Assembly (NCBI GenBank): GCA_002420235.1
Contig: DIHQ01000176.1
Coordinates: forward strand, 7,612 to 30,004
Length of the DNA stretch: 22,393 nucleotides
Direction of reading: 5' to 3'
Source: Flavobacteriales bacterium UBA5692
Lineage (GTDB): Bacteria > Bacteroidota > Bacteroidia > Flavobacteriales_D > Sanyastnellaceae
Shown here: positions 1 through 6,794 of the stretch, in pieces
Numbering within the stretch: position 1 is the stretch's first letter
Layout of the letters: each line of letters opens with the position of its first letter
The notes under the pieces: generated by a model
What the model saw: the letters and a program-made list of their open reading frames with translations, nothing else
Databases searched by the model: none
Told to the model about the DNA's origin: nothing
Made by a program: the position numbers and the translations under genes

Positions 1-126
1 TTGGTCCTGTTGGTCCTGTTGGTCTTGTTGGTCCTGTTGGTCCTGTTGGTCCTGTTGCTCCTGTTGCTCCTGTTGGTCCTGTTGGTCCTGTTGCTCCTGT
101 TGGTCTTCCTGATCCTCCTGCTGCTG
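1..126. repeat. 9-bp tandem repeat coding for Gln-Asp/Glu-Gln
   Basis: Twelve consecutive 9-bp units of consensus TTGGTCCTG (plus strand) run from base 1 to 108. Variation is mostly TTGGTC versus TTGCTC, with one TTGGTCTTG and a last unit TTGGTCTTC. More degenerate copies (CTGATCCTC, CTGCTGCTG) follow to 126. Read on the minus strand in the frame of the TPR gene, each unit is CAG-GAC/GAG-CAA, giving Gln-Asp/Glu-Gln. The array continues beyond the left edge. The unit is a multiple of three, so copy-number change keeps the frame. Confidence 0.95.
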
Positions 127-573
127 TCGTAACGCATAGGATAGGTTGTACCGCGCAGCTTCGTTTTGAGGATTGGCCCGCAATGCAGACTTAAACGCAT
201 CGATTGCGTTTTCCACGTCTTGCTCCATCAAGAGTGAATTACCGATGTTGTGCCATGCGTCTGAAGTCAGCTGTTGATCTGTATCCGACTTTATAGCTCG
301 TTGAAATGCCTGTCTTGCTTGTTGGCCTGACTCAGTCTTTTCGAGCAAGGACCGTCCAGCATTATAGGCTGACAAGGCTGCAAGTTCAGAATGGCTTTCC
401 CCTATGATGAAGAGGCTGTCGGCGCGAGAATCGCCTGCTTCGAAGGCTTGAATCCCTTTAATGATGTTTGCTTTTGCGGTATAGTTTTCCGCTTGGCTCC
501 AACTGCTAATGGGTGAGATGGAAAGAACTATGGCACTTAAAACAAGGTAGAATTTGGTTTTGAATTTGATCAT
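1..573 (-). CDS. batC: BatC-like TPR protein, 3' end cut by window edge
   Basis: The frame is open from an ATG at 573 to base 1 with no stop, so at least 191 residues are visible and the C terminus is missing. Residues 1-27 form a signal peptide (basic start, hydrophobic stretch, SSWSQA). Residues about 35-150 hold TPR-type helices, including a recognisable unit around NIGNSLLMEQDVENAIDAF. From residue about 150 onward the protein is almost pure Gln with Asp/Glu, encoded by a 9-bp tandem repeat. The start overlaps the stop of the upstream VWA gene as ATGA, so translation is probably coupled. In the family, BatC is an exported TPR protein encoded with BatA and BatB in aerotolerance (bat) operons. 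The TPR and the context support that assignment; the binding partner is inferred. The real length and ending cannot be seen. Confidence 0.85.
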   Translation of the reverse strand, partial: MIKFKTKFYLVLSAIVLSISPISSWSQAENYTAKANIIKGIQAFEAGDSRADSLFIIGESHSELAALSAYNAGRSLLEKTESGQQARQAFQRAIKSDTDQQLTSDAWHNIGNSLLMEQDVENAIDAFKSALRANPQNEAARYNLSYALRQQQEDQEDQQEQQDQQDQQEQQEQQDQQDQQDQQDQQDQQDQ

Positions 574-1706
574 GCCAATCGTGGTTTGAAGGTGAAGCTA
601 AATGCGCCTTCCACCATGATGAAGAATAAGGCCATCAAGAAAAACCAGTGAAAGTAGTGTGTGAAATCAGTGTAGGCAACTGTAGAAGTTTCTGTCTGAT
701 TGAGTGCATTCATCGCTCCAAGAATGGGGGCAATATTCACGATGCCACGGCCCGATTGAACATACGTGCCATTCCCAGCCTCGGCTACTTGAATCAAGGT
801 AGCATCGTCCAATGCAGTGACTATGGGATTGCCGTCGACATCTGTTTTGAAGCCACGGCTTTTCCCAAAACGATCATAGAGCGGAATTGGGGCTCCCGAA
901 GTGCTTCCCATGCCAACGGTGTGCACCTCAATTCCCATAGCTAAGGCTTCTTCTGCTGCGGAAATGGCGTCGTCTTCATGGTTTTCTCCATCTGTGAAGA
1001 CCACGACCATTTTGGATGCTGGCGATTCCGGATCAAATCCTTGGGTGCAAACCTCGATGGCCCGTCCAACCGCTGTTCCTTGAACGGGGACAAGATTCGT
1101 AGTTACCCCATCTAGGAAAAGTTTGAGTGCGCTATAATCTGTGGTGATGGGGCATTGCACAAATGCATCTCCAGCAAAGATCACGAGTCCAACGCGGTCT
1201 CCATCGAGAGCGTTAACGAGACGCTGGACGCTCTGTTTTGCTAAATCAATGCGGCTGCCTCCAGTATCCTCTGCTTCCATACTCGTGGAAATGTCGATGG
1301 CCACCATCAAATCAACACCTTCGCTTTTGACCTCTTTTAAACGTGCACCAACTTTTAAATCTAGAATACCGATTAACATGGCAGCGAAGGCCATGCGCCA
1401 ACAAAAGAACCGCCACCCATGCAATTGGGGACGCCAATGGAGGAGCAATCCGGACCACAACTTTTCGTCGGCTAAGGTTTTCGCCCACCGTTGCTTCTGA
1501 TGTAGGCCCCATAAAAAGATGACCACAGATAGGGGTAGGACGAGGAGAATCGCCCACCACCCTTCGTTTTCCAGCTGGACATTGGGCGCAACACGCTTGA
1601 TTGTATAGTATCCCACGAAAAGGACCAACCAAAAGATGACCTCTGCCAGTGCCAGCGCAACGCCGTTCGCAAACACTTTGAATTTCCCTTTATTTGGCGG
1701 GTTCAT
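570..1706 (-). CDS. batB: BatB-like VWA membrane protein
   Basis: This 378-residue protein has a von Willebrand factor A domain held at the membrane. Hydrophobic segments lie at about 15-35, 52-68 and 98-117, with another at 349-370. The VWA domain (about 131-330) has a complete MIDAS metal site: D138-x-S140-x-S142, T211 in GTAVG and D239 in FTDGEN. This arrangement is typical of BatB/BatA proteins of the bat (aerotolerance) cluster, which are thought to form an envelope complex served by a MoxR ATPase. The ATG at 1706 overlaps the stop of the preceding VWA gene (ATGA), and its own stop overlaps the start of the TPR gene. BatB rather than BatA is chosen because it is the second VWA gene and sits directly before the TPR gene. 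The molecular role of the family is not well settled. Confidence 0.88.
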   Translation of the reverse strand: MNPPNKGKFKVFANGVALALAEVIFWLVLFVGYYTIKRVAPNVQLENEGWWAILLVLPLSVVIFLWGLHQKQRWAKTLADEKLWSGLLLHWRPQLHGWRFFCWRMAFAAMLIGILDLKVGARLKEVKSEGVDLMVAIDISTSMEAEDTGGSRIDLAKQSVQRLVNALDGDRVGLVIFAGDAFVQCPITTDYSALKLFLDGVTTNLVPVQGTAVGRAIEVCTQGFDPESPASKMVVVFTDGENHEDDAISAAEEALAMGIEVHTVGMGSTSGAPIPLYDRFGKSRGFKTDVDGNPIVTALDDATLIQVAEAGNGTYVQSGRGIVNIAPILGAMNALNQTETSTVAYTDFTHYFHWFFLMALFFIMVEGAFSFTFKPRLA

Positions 1707-2779
1707 ATCAGCGTGCGTATTGCGAATTGACGAAGAAGAAATTCGAGGAAGAAAACCAAAACAGCAGCAATACCAAACGGTAAGAATTCCTCGGTTTTTT
1801 GATTGTATCGCAGAACGTTAAAACGGGTTTTCTCCAATTCGTCGATTTCAGTATATATGCTCGCTAGTTTTTCTTCATTGGTGGCACGGAAATAGCGACC
1901 TCCGGTCACCTTAGCAATTCCGCGAAGGACCGTTTCATCGATTTCGACTTCTACCCAGTCGTATTGAAATTGATTTCCCACTTTCGCCACGGGGCTGCGA
2001 GCCTTTCCGATGGTACCAACCCCGATGGTGTAAACTCGAATGTCATTGAGCTTGGCTAACTGGGCCGCATCGAGCGGTTCAATTTTTCCGGCGTTGTTAA
2101 CGCCATCTGTCAGCAAAATGATCACCTTACTTTCTGCTTCTGAAGTTTTAAGTCGATTAACCGCGGTGGCGAGTCCCATGCCGATGGCCGTTCCGCCTTC
2201 GAGTAATCCGGTTCGGAGCTCACTAATGCCGTTCATCACAATGCGCTGGTCAGTAGTTAATGGTATTTGGGTAAATGCCTCACCTTCGTACGCAACCACT
2301 CCAATTCGATCGTTGGGTCGGTCGTCTACAAAATTCGTGGCTACTACTTTGGATGCTTCTAGGCGGTTCGGATCGAAATCTTTGCTCAACATTGAAGCCG
2401 ATAAGTCCATGCTCAGTACAATGTCAATACCCTCACGTGTCAAGTCTTCAACCGATGAAGACGATTGGGGACGGGCTGCGGCTATCGTCAGCATTCCAAT
2501 CGTCAACGTGCGCAGTGCATAGGGTATTTCAGGAATGCACTGGAAGCCCATGTTTTTCCAGGTAAGCCTACTCTCTGGGGATTCCCAGCTCCAGACCAAC
2601 CCGGTAAACCCTTTGTTGGACTGCCCGTAAAAACGAAGCCCAATATTCAAAACGATTAGGGCACCAAGCCAAAGCAGCGACGGCGATTCAAATTCAAAGT
2701 GTTGAGCCGCATGAGAGAGCCCAATCAAGTAAATCAAGATTGCAAGGAGATGCGGTATGAGGGTAGCCAAGCCGCGCAT
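1703..2779 (-). CDS. batA: BatA-like VWA membrane protein
   Basis: This is a 358-residue VWA protein of the bat cluster. The MIDAS residues are D125-x-S127-x-S129, T197 in GGTAIG and D225 in LLTDG, so metal-dependent ligand binding should be intact. Hydrophobic segments lie at about 7-25, 33-50 and 333-350, with a further one near 88-102. The usual BatA beginning (short phrase FEF-x-x-P then a TM) appears only at residue 28. A further 27-residue hydrophobic leader precedes it, which is unusual. The start is nevertheless well supported: the ATG at 2779 shares its A with the TAA stop of the upstream gene (TAATG). The downstream VWA gene begins by a 4-bp overlap. Two VWA proteins in tandem behind MoxR and DUF58 genes fit the bat operon; function beyond envelope complex formation is inferred. 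Confidence 0.88.
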   Translation of the reverse strand: MRGLATLIPHLLAILIYLIGLSHAAQHFEFESPSLLWLGALIVLNIGLRFYGQSNKGFTGLVWSWESPESRLTWKNMGFQCIPEIPYALRTLTIGMLTIAAARPQSSSSVEDLTREGIDIVLSMDLSASMLSKDFDPNRLEASKVVATNFVDDRPNDRIGVVAYEGEAFTQIPLTTDQRIVMNGISELRTGLLEGGTAIGMGLATAVNRLKTSEAESKVIILLTDGVNNAGKIEPLDAAQLAKLNDIRVYTIGVGTIGKARSPVAKVGNQFQYDWVEVEIDETVLRGIAKVTGGRYFRATNEEKLASIYTEIDELEKTRFNVLRYNQKTEEFLPFGIAAVLVFFLEFLLRQFAIRTLI

Positions 2780-3744
2780 TATTCTTCATTGTTTTCTGGA
2801 ACCACAGTGGTGACTTCTACAAAACGAATTCCTTGTTTTACCACGCGCTGGTGATCTGCCTCTTGGGGATTCCACTTCGCAAATTTGACCAAGTCAGTTA
2901 TGCTGAGTAACTCCAAGATCAGCTCTTTCTCTTTCGCCCGGATGGGCAAATTTACCAACCCCTTCCGGAGTTCATCTGTCGAACGCTCCATTGCCGGGTA
3001 GTTGAACCGCCGTTCGAAATAAATACGCAGTACCTGACTTACAGCACCATGGTGGATCTTGACTTGACCTTTTTTCCAAGCTGCTTCCTTTTCAATGCGT
3101 TCTAATTCACGGAGAGCAACAATGTGTGCGGGTTCGACAATTTCGGCAGAGGAGGCCTGCTCCGCCTCCAAACGAGGACGATTGCGCCACTTCCGTATTA
3201 GAAATATCGCCAAACCAAGAGCCGCAGTACAGATTAATAACCAAGGAATCCAGCGCTGAAGGCGCTCTTTCCAGGTCCATTGCACGCGACGGATGTCCGC
3301 GTGGCCAGCGATTTGTCCTGGCTCACCAGGAGGGGCCAGTAACACGTTGAGCAAAAGAGGATTAGAGGTGAGGGTGTCAGCACCCCATACCAACACAACG
3401 GGCGGCACGGCTAAATATCCGCTGTCCCAAGCGGTAATTTCATAGGTGCGCTCGATGCGTATAATGTTGTTTCCAATTTCATTTTCAACGGCTGCCGTAT
3501 CGGCACCAAGCACCTTGAGAATTTCCAAGCCCCCGGGAATGGTATCCTGCCACTCTGGCCAAAGAAATGTTCCAGATCCTGCAGTGATATCACGGTCGGC
3601 TTGAATGCGTAAAACTGTTGGCTCACCAATGGCTATTGCTGACGTATCCAACATCATCAAAACCTGCTGACCTTCAATTGAAAGCGGACCTGCGCAGGTT
3701 ACAATGCCCAAGATCAAGGTCCGTATGGAAACCCTCTTATCCAC
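2779..3744 (-). CDS. BatD-like single-pass membrane protein
   Basis: About 321 residues if started at the GTG at 3744; a TTG at 3753 is also possible, and no in-frame ATG precedes the signal peptide. The layout is a signal peptide (RTLILGIVTC region), a beta-rich extracytoplasmic half (about 25-140), a TM helix at about 163-183, and a charged helical cytoplasmic tail. The tail phrases HIVALRELERI and VSQVLRIYFERRF resemble those of DUF4381/BatD-type proteins found in bat operons. It lies between the DUF58 and BatA genes. The GTG overlaps the upstream TAA (GTGGATAA) and the 3' end joins batA as TAATG. I infer an envelope scaffold linking the ATPase and VWA modules. The family assignment is by layout and position, so less certain than for its neighbours. 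Confidence 0.7.
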   Translation of the reverse strand: MDKRVSIRTLILGIVTCAGPLSIEGQQVLMMLDTSAIAIGEPTVLRIQADRDITAGSGTFLWPEWQDTIPGGLEILKVLGADTAAVENEIGNNIIRIERTYEITAWDSGYLAVPPVVLVWGADTLTSNPLLLNVLLAPPGEPGQIAGHADIRRVQWTWKERLQRWIPWLLICTAALGLAIFLIRKWRNRPRLEAEQASSAEIVEPAHIVALRELERIEKEAAWKKGQVKIHHGAVSQVLRIYFERRFNYPAMERSTDELRKGLVNLPIRAKEKELILELLSITDLVKFAKWNPQEADHQRVVKQGIRFVEVTTVVPENNEE

Positions 3745-4603
3745 GGCGATCAAACAATTGCATCAGCGGTTGGACATAGGGACGATCAGTGCAGAGCACT
3801 GCTTGGTCAACGCCCGACCGGGCGAACATAGCTTTCAACTGGGCCTCTCGAATCTTTTCGCGTTTGGCGTGAGTGCTGCGTGTTGATTTTCGTCCGGTGT
3901 AGACCCATTTGGTATGGCCTGATTCAGGATCCTGAACGGGAATCCAGCCGATGGAGGGAAGTTTCCGATCGAGTGGATCGGTTACGCGCAGGGCTACGAG
4001 GTCGTGCCTACGGCCCGCTTGCCGCAATGTTTGATCAAAACCTTCGTCCCGGAAATCGGATATAAGGAATGCTATGGTTCGCTTTTTCATGGCGGAAAGA
4101 AAATGCTCTAAGGCTGAATTGATGTCAGTGCCCTTGCCTTCGGGTTCCACTTCGATAATTTCCCGGATGATGCGAAGAATATGCGAGCGGCCTTTTTTGG
4201 GCGGTATGAACCGCTCAATGCGATTACTGAAGAGGACAGCGCCAATTTTATCGTTATTCCCCATGGCGCTGAATGCCAATATGGCGCTGAGCTCGGTGAT
4301 TAGGTCGCGCTTGGTCCGATTGCGTGTTCCTGTTGCATTCGACCCGCTTACATCTAAAAGTAAGAAGACAGTGAGTTCTCGTTCTTCTTCAAACACCTTT
4401 ACATAAGGGTGACCCATTCGCGCAGTAACGTTCCAATCGATGGTGCGAATTTCATCACCGTGCTGATATTCGCGGTTTTCCGAAAACGCCATGCCGCGGC
4501 CCTTAAACGCACTGTGGTATTCACCAGAGAAAATCCGGTCGCTCAATCCGCGGGTTTTCAGTTCAACCCGTCGTACCCGTTTGATCAATTCTGACGTATC
4601 CAT
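3737..4603 (-). CDS. DUF58 family protein with VWA-like fold
   Basis: This 288-residue soluble protein has the DUF58 signature GRGMAFSENREYQHGDEIR followed by TIDWNVTARMGHPYVK (about 36-69). A VWA-like MIDAS stretch, LLLDVSGSNATG, gives D84-x-S86-x-S88. DUF58 proteins are almost always encoded next to MoxR AAA+ ATPases and are thought to be their partners or clients. Here the MoxR gene lies 3 bases upstream, with a TGA at 4607-4609 and the ATG at 4603, and the BatD-like gene overlaps downstream. No signal peptide or TM is visible, so it should act in the cytoplasm or at the inner face of the membrane. The family assignment is secure; the biochemical role is unproven. Confidence 0.9.
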   Translation of the reverse strand: MDTSELIKRVRRVELKTRGLSDRIFSGEYHSAFKGRGMAFSENREYQHGDEIRTIDWNVTARMGHPYVKVFEEERELTVFLLLDVSGSNATGTRNRTKRDLITELSAILAFSAMGNNDKIGAVLFSNRIERFIPPKKGRSHILRIIREIIEVEPEGKGTDINSALEHFLSAMKKRTIAFLISDFRDEGFDQTLRQAGRRHDLVALRVTDPLDRKLPSIGWIPVQDPESGHTKWVYTGRKSTRSTHAKREKIREAQLKAMFARSGVDQAVLCTDRPYVQPLMQLFDRRG

Positions 4604-4606
4604 GCA

Positions 4607-5677
4607 TCAAGGCACCTGCACATTGTCCATGATCTCGGTGACAATCTGTTCAGCACTGATGTTTTCAGCTTCAGCTTCAAATGTCAAACCGATGCGATGG
4701 CGCAGAACGTCCAACGCAATTGCGCGCACGTCTTCCGGCGTGACGTAGCCCCGGTGATTTAGGAACGCATGGGCTTTTGAAGCCACTCCCAAGCCGATGC
4801 TGGCCCTCGGGGACGCTCCGAAATTGATCAGTTGTGTGAGATGCCCCATCTCGTATTGTGCCGGTTCGCGGGTAGCGAAAACGAGGTCCACGATGTAGCG
4901 TTCAATTTTCTCGTCGAGGTAGATTTCGTTGACTAATTTCCGGGCTTCCACGATATCCTCCGGATTAATTACTTGGGAGGGTTTTGGTAATCCGCCCGGT
5001 GTCAAATTCGCTCGGACAATTTGTTGTTCTTCGGATTTACTTGGATAACCAATAACTACCTTGAGCAGAAAGCGGTCGACTTGAGCTTCAGGAAGTGGAT
5101 ATGTACCTTCTTGCTCAACTGGATTTTGGGTTGCCAACACTAAAAAAGGCTCAGGCAATGGATACGAATCCGGACCGATTGTTACCTGGCGCTCTTGCAT
5201 TGCTTCAAGAAGAGCACTTTGAACCTTGGCTGGTGCGCGGTTGATTTCGTCAGCCAAAACAAAATTGGCAAATATCGGACCTTTTTTTACCGAGAATGAC
5301 TCAGACTTTTGATTGTAAATCATGGTGCCTATTAGATCGGCAGGCAATAGGTCCGGCGTAAATTGGATACGGCTGAAGTCGGCTGAAATCGATTCAGACA
5401 GGCTTTTTATGGCGAGCGTTTTCGCCAATCCTGGCACTCCTTCTAAAAGCACGTGCCCATTGCCAAGTAGGCCTATGAGCAGCCTGTCCACCATGCCGGA
5501 TTGGCCAACGATAACTTTGCCCAATTCCATGCGCAGGAGATCTACGAATTGGCTCGCATGGCCAATGCGCTCGTTCAAGGCACGGATGTCTGGGGCTACA
5601 GATGTTTCGATCGCCGAGTCAGGCGATTTTACCGGCACTGTGTCCGGGCTGATTTCGGGTGTGGATTCTTGGTCCAT
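4607..5677 (-). CDS. moxR: MoxR family AAA+ ATPase
   Basis: About 356 residues from the ATG at 5677; a TTG three codons upstream (5686) is a weaker alternative. Walker A is GVPGLAKT (80-87), Walker B is FVLADE (139-144) followed by INRAP, and sensor 1 is in LATQNP (N185). PEAQVDRF follows, then a GASPRAS sensor-2 region. These mark a MoxR/RavA-type ATPase. Family members act as chaperones that use ATP to mature VWA proteins, and this one heads an operon with DUF58 and two VWA genes. The first 30 or so residues are rich in Pro, Ser and acidic residues and are probably disordered. It is transcribed away from the plus-strand pyrophosphohydrolase gene, across a gap of 99 bases that must hold its promoter. 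Confidence 0.92.
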   Translation of the reverse strand: MDQESTPEISPDTVPVKSPDSAIETSVAPDIRALNERIGHASQFVDLLRMELGKVIVGQSGMVDRLLIGLLGNGHVLLEGVPGLAKTLAIKSLSESISADFSRIQFTPDLLPADLIGTMIYNQKSESFSVKKGPIFANFVLADEINRAPAKVQSALLEAMQERQVTIGPDSYPLPEPFLVLATQNPVEQEGTYPLPEAQVDRFLLKVVIGYPSKSEEQQIVRANLTPGGLPKPSQVINPEDIVEARKLVNEIYLDEKIERYIVDLVFATREPAQYEMGHLTQLINFGASPRASIGLGVASKAHAFLNHRGYVTPEDVRAIALDVLRHRIGLTFEAEAENISAEQIVTEIMDNVQVP

Positions 5678-5695
5678 AAGATTCAAGCCATTGCG

Positions 5696-5728
5696 TTTGA
5701 CGAAGACGTCTGGCGAATATACCTTTCG
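5696..5728 (+). promoter_or_regulatory. Possible Bacteroidota-type promoter for the MazG-like gene
   Basis: TTTG at 5696-5699 and TACCTTTC at 5720-5727 are 20 bases apart. This fits the Bacteroidota pattern of a -33 TTTG and a -7 TAnnTTTG with one mismatch. The gene starts about 50 bases downstream at 5777. It lies in the short divergent gap. This is a pattern match only. Confidence 0.35.
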
Positions 5729-5776
5729 GCTAAGCCTTCGATGGGGAAAACTTCATAAAATCATGTTAAAGAGCCA

Positions 5777-6193
5777 ATGAATACGAAAAAACACAACTTT
5801 GCCACAATGGTCGATTGCGTGCGAGAATTTCATGATGCCTTTGGAATTACAAACGGCGATTCGCCACACGGTCATTTGGATTCGGCCACCGTTCGCTTGC
5901 GCCACCGATTGATGGCGGAGGAGACCGAAGAGTACCTCGAAGCGGCCTTGTCCGGAGATACGGTTGAGGTTGCGGATGCCCTCGGCGATCAATTGTACAT
6001 TCTTTTCGGCACCATTTTGAGCCACGGCATGCAGCACGTTATAGAGGAGGTCTTTATGGAAATTCAGTCATCCAACATGAGTAAGCTTGGTGCAGACGGT
6101 CAGCCCATTTACCGTGAAGATGGCAAGGTCATGAAAGGACCAAATTACTTCCGGCCCAACATTGCAGCCATTCTTGAATCGGTAAAAGTATGA
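5777..6193 (+). CDS. MazG-like / PRA-PH fold nucleotide pyrophosphohydrolase
   Basis: This 138-residue all-helical protein contains the metal-binding pattern of the MazG / phosphoribosyl-ATP pyrophosphohydrolase superfamily: EETEEYLEA (E48, E49, E52), then E64-x-x-D67 in VEVADALGD with D71. Such enzymes hydrolyse nucleoside triphosphates or related pyrophosphates to monophosphate and pyrophosphate using Mg2+. The C-terminal phrase SKLGADGQPIYREDGKVMKG is typical of the stand-alone branch often labelled as a Cof-like or NTP pyrophosphohydrolase protein; the substrate is not evident. Length fits a single-domain member. It starts at ATG 5777, and its stop overlaps the next gene (ATGA at 6190-6193), so the two are probably co-translated. 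A house-cleaning role is inferred. Confidence 0.8.
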   Translation: MNTKKHNFATMVDCVREFHDAFGITNGDSPHGHLDSATVRLRHRLMAEETEEYLEAALSGDTVEVADALGDQLYILFGTILSHGMQHVIEEVFMEIQSSNMSKLGADGQPIYREDGKVMKGPNYFRPNIAAILESVKV

Positions 6194-6714
6194 TGTTGGA
6201 GCGTTTTTTTTACCATTCGCTCCAAGAAGCGAGGCAGGGCAGGGTGTTCTGGCTCAATGCAGTGTTCAAGTGGATTGTGCCATTCAATGCACCGCATGGC
6301 ATTCGGGTGCTTTCATTTAGTAATGAAGAGGTCCGTGTGAACTTGCCAGACAGACGTGTCAACAGGAATCACTTGAAGGGAACGCACGCTTGCGCCATGG
6401 CGACTGCTTGTGAGTTCTGTTCGGGTTTGGCGGTTCTCGCTCAATTCGAAATGAAGGATTACCGTTTGATTATGAACCGATTGGAGGTGGACTACATGCG
6501 GAGGCCAGTAAAAGGAGATTGTGTGGCTAAAGCCGATATTTCACCAAACCTACGGGAAGAATTGCAGCATTTAATTTCGAAGTCTGCAGACGATGCAGCG
6601 CGTTTTGTTATTCCTTCCGTCCTATTCGACGCTTCCGGTAGCGAGGTCGCACGTGCTCAAGTTCATTGGCATATAAAGGCGTGGAATGATGTGAAGTACA
6701 AGCCCACGGCCTGA
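6190..6714 (+). CDS. DUF4442 hotdog-fold protein, thioesterase-like
   Basis: This 174-residue protein resembles DUF4442 members of the hotdog-fold superfamily. The section RNHLKGTHACAMATACEFC (about 59-77) matches the usual N-H-x-G-T-x-H-A-x-A helix region, followed by strands such as MNRLEVDYMRRPVKGDCVAKAD. Relatives are acyl-CoA thioesterase-like, but the catalytic activity of DUF4442 is not established. The start is ambiguous by one codon because the sequence reads ATGATG. The first ATG overlaps the upstream TGA, and the second is equally plausible. It is coupled to the MazG-like gene, which may mean a shared metabolite clean-up task; that is inference. No signal peptide is seen. An 80-base gap to thrS follows. 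Confidence 0.72.
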   Translation: MMLERFFYHSLQEARQGRVFWLNAVFKWIVPFNAPHGIRVLSFSNEEVRVNLPDRRVNRNHLKGTHACAMATACEFCSGLAVLAQFEMKDYRLIMNRLEVDYMRRPVKGDCVAKADISPNLREELQHLISKSADDAARFVIPSVLFDASGSEVARAQVHWHIKAWNDVKYKPTA

Positions 6715-6760
6715 GGTTGGAAACTCAATAACTACAGGACTTTATGAGTTTTTCCGGTCG

Positions 6761-6789
6761 TATCTTTACGCTTGATATTAATTAGGAGG
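6761..6789 (+). promoter_or_regulatory. Promoter-like box and strong Shine-Dalgarno before thrS
   Basis: TATCTTTA at 6761-6768 is one base from the Bacteroidota -7 consensus TAnnTTTG. AGGAGG at 6784-6789 lies five bases before the thrS ATG. The Shine-Dalgarno match is perfect, unlike most genes in this window, which lack one. The -33 element is not convincing. Confidence 0.45.
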
Positions 6790-6794
6790 GCGAT

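Noticed and set aside
1..126. Short tandem repeat as a CRISPR array
   Set aside because: Units are contiguous 9-mers without spacers and are an in-frame part of a protein-coding gene.
2040..2522. 160-codon plus-strand open frame opposite BatA
   Set aside because: It is antisense to a VWA gene with an intact MIDAS site. The translation is Ser-rich and shows no domain.
5322..5780. 152-codon plus-strand open frame opposite the MoxR gene
   Set aside because: The opposite strand has complete Walker motifs. This frame shows no domain and ends inside the next start region.
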